A stretch of DNA of 64,000 bases from Liolophura sinensis (taxonomy: Eukaryota > Mollusca > Polyplacophora > Chitonida > Chitonidae): NCBI RefSeq assembly GCF_032854445.1, contig NC_088295.1:54047249-54111248 (forward strand), read 5' to 3'. Below the pieces are notes generated by a model, which was given only the letters and a program-made list of their open reading frames with translations, had not been told where the DNA came from and searched no databases. Each line of letters opens with the position of its first letter. Position 1 is the first letter of the stretch. Position numbers and translations under genes: made by a program. This document shows positions 62,286 to 64,000 of this stretch, one piece after another.

Positions 62286-62880
62286 TTAACTTGACAAAAG
62301 TTATTGAGCACTACATGTACATTCACTTCGGTTAACTTGACAAAACTTATTTAGCACTAGATGTACATTCACATCGGTTAACTTGACCAAACTTATTTAG
62401 CACTACATGTACATTCACATCGGTTAACTTGACCAAACTTATTTAGCACTACATGTACATTCACTTCGGTTAACTTGACCAAACTTATTTAGCACTACAT
62501 GTACATTCACATCGGTTAACTTGACCAAACTTATTTAGCACTACATGTACATTCACATCGGTTAACTTGACCAAACTTATTTAGCACTACATGTACATTC
62601 ACATCGGTTAACTTGACCAAACTTATTTAGCACTGCATGTACATTCACTTTGGTTAACTTGACCAAACTTATTTAGCACTACATGTACATTCACTTCGGT
62701 TAACTTGACAAAACTTATTTAGCACTACATGTACATTCACATCGGTTAACTTGACCAAACTTATTTAGCACTACATGTACATTCACTTTGGTTAACTTGA
62801 CCAAACTTATTTAGCACTACATGTACATTCACATCGGTTAACTTGACCAAACTTATTTAGCACTACATGTACATTCACAT
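62286..62880 (+). repeat. 48 bp minisatellite, about 12 units
   Basis: CGGTTAACTTGACCAAACTT, ATTTAGCACTACATGTACAT and TCACAT repeat with single-base variants (ACAAAAC, TCACTTTGG). Each unit contains the palindrome ACATGT. Confidence 0.95.
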
Positions 62881-63775
62881 CATAATTGTAACTTTCACAG
62901 CCTTTTGTTGACCGAATTAACCTTACGAGTTTGTAGACAAGAGAAACATTAAAAGCCTTTTGGCAGAATTAATATGATTATTTTAGCAGTAAAATTCACT
63001 GAAGTCTTAATTGTGATTAACTGACCAGTTCAAGAGTGACCTTCACAGTTGTCTTGGCTGAATTAACCTGACCCTGTAGTACAAGAGAGACTTTCACAGT
63101 TTTAATTGTCATTATAACTGCATAACCAGTTCAAGAGTGACCTTCACAGTTCTTTTGGTTGAATTAACCTGGCCCTGTAGTACAAGAGTGACCTTCATAG
63201 TCTTAATTGTGATTATAACTGCATGACCAGTTCAAAAGTGACCTTCAGAGTTCTTTTGGCTGAATTAACCTGGCCCTGTTGTACAAGAGTGACCTTCATA
63301 GTTTTAATTGTGATTATAACTGCATGACCAGTTCAAAAGTGACCTTCACAGTTCTTTTGGCTGAATTAACATGGCCCTGTTGTACAAGAGTGACCTTCAT
63401 AGTTTTAATTGTGATTATAACTGCATGACCAGTTCAAAAGTGACCTTCACAGTTCTTTTGGCTGAATTAACATGGCCCTGTTGTACAAGAGTGACCTACA
63501 TATCTTAATTGTGATTATAACTGCATGACTAGTTCAAGAGTGACCTTCAGAGTTCTTTTGGCTGAATTAACATGGCCCTGTTGTACAAGAGTGACCTTCA
63601 TAGTCTTAATTGTGATAATAACTGCATGACCAGTTCAAGAGTGACCTTCAGAGTTCTTTTGGCTGAATTAACCTGACCCTGTCCTACAAGAGTGACCTTC
63701 ACAGTCTTAATTGTGATTATAACAGCATGACCAGTTCACAGTTCTTTTGGCTGAATAAACCTGCTCTAGTTCAGC
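62881..63775 (+). repeat. ~101 bp minisatellite, about 8 units
   Basis: The unit is GACCAGTTCAAAAGTGACCT, TCACAGTTCTTTTGGCTGAA, TTAACATGGCCCTGTTGTAC, AAGAGTGACCTTCATAGTTT and TAATTGTGATTATAACTGCAT. Within a unit GAGTGACCTTCA occurs twice, which suggests an older half-unit duplication. The remaining ~225 bases to the window end hold nothing I recognise. Confidence 0.9.
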
Positions 63776-64000
63776 AGAATTCACCATATTTTGGTTGATG
63801 TCTCCACCACTCCCATTACCCGTAAATATACAGCCCTGGTAACAGGCTAAAACACTGACCAGCTGACTGACAGATACCCTCTTCCATTTTCACTGATAGA
63901 ATCATTCAATTACACCCAGATTGTTTTGCCAGCCTTCTGAATGGCTCTGGGTTTTGAGCCCTTGTTTACTGTGAACAGAGAAAAAGTGTAAGCTGATGGT

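Overview
The window reads as nuclear DNA of a mollusc or close lophotrochozoan relative. Genes are split by GT-AG introns, there is no bacterial gene packing, and there are many tRNA-derived SINE copies of types I recall as common in bivalve and gastropod genomes (from memory, not searched). About a quarter of the window is minisatellite or satellite DNA, and most long open frames are artefacts of repeat units whose length is a multiple of three.

Region 1 (1-10.6 kb, + strand): the last six exons (474-9709) of a coiled-coil protein, most likely CIP2A. The exon phases fit together and give a C-terminus of about 230 residues, apart from one 1-base frameshift in the fourth exon. The 3' edges of at least four exons have been copied into the following intron or 3' UTR: exon 1 as a ~70 bp array, exon 3 as a 66 bp array with about 32 copies of its splice donor, exon 5 as a single extra copy, and exon 6 as a 70 bp array repeating the stop codon. 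I consider this the most unusual feature of the window. Two well-preserved SINEs with perfect target-site duplications lie in the introns.

Region 2 (10.6-24 kb): intergenic DNA with old SINEs, small minisatellites and, on the minus strand at about 18.6-19.9 kb, a broken leucine-rich-repeat gene resembling a Toll-like receptor ectodomain. It is visible only by joining short reading frames by eye.

Region 3 (24-38 kb): a 53 bp satellite of about 6 kb in three subfamilies, with a ~1.4 kb duplicated block on both sides of a 200-base assembly gap; a 33 bp array; an (ATGT)n tract at a SINE tail; and a 1.9 kb interval flanked by inverted ~21 bp repeat arrays that contains an AT palindrome, a tRNA-derived SINE and a MITE-like element.

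Region 4 (38.2-64 kb, + strand): a first coding exon (38230-38504) with a signal peptide and the start of a Reeler domain, most like F-spondin (spondin-1), frameshifted at a G5 run. I found no second exon, so the remaining 25 kb is either a very large first intron or intron plus intergenic DNA. It holds a 43-unit 54 bp array in which every unit carries a splice-acceptor-like motif and part of which is a 14-unit higher-order repeat, plus 20, 35, 48, ~101 and mixed 55-73 bp arrays. No complete gene, tRNA gene, rRNA gene or CRISPR array is supported.
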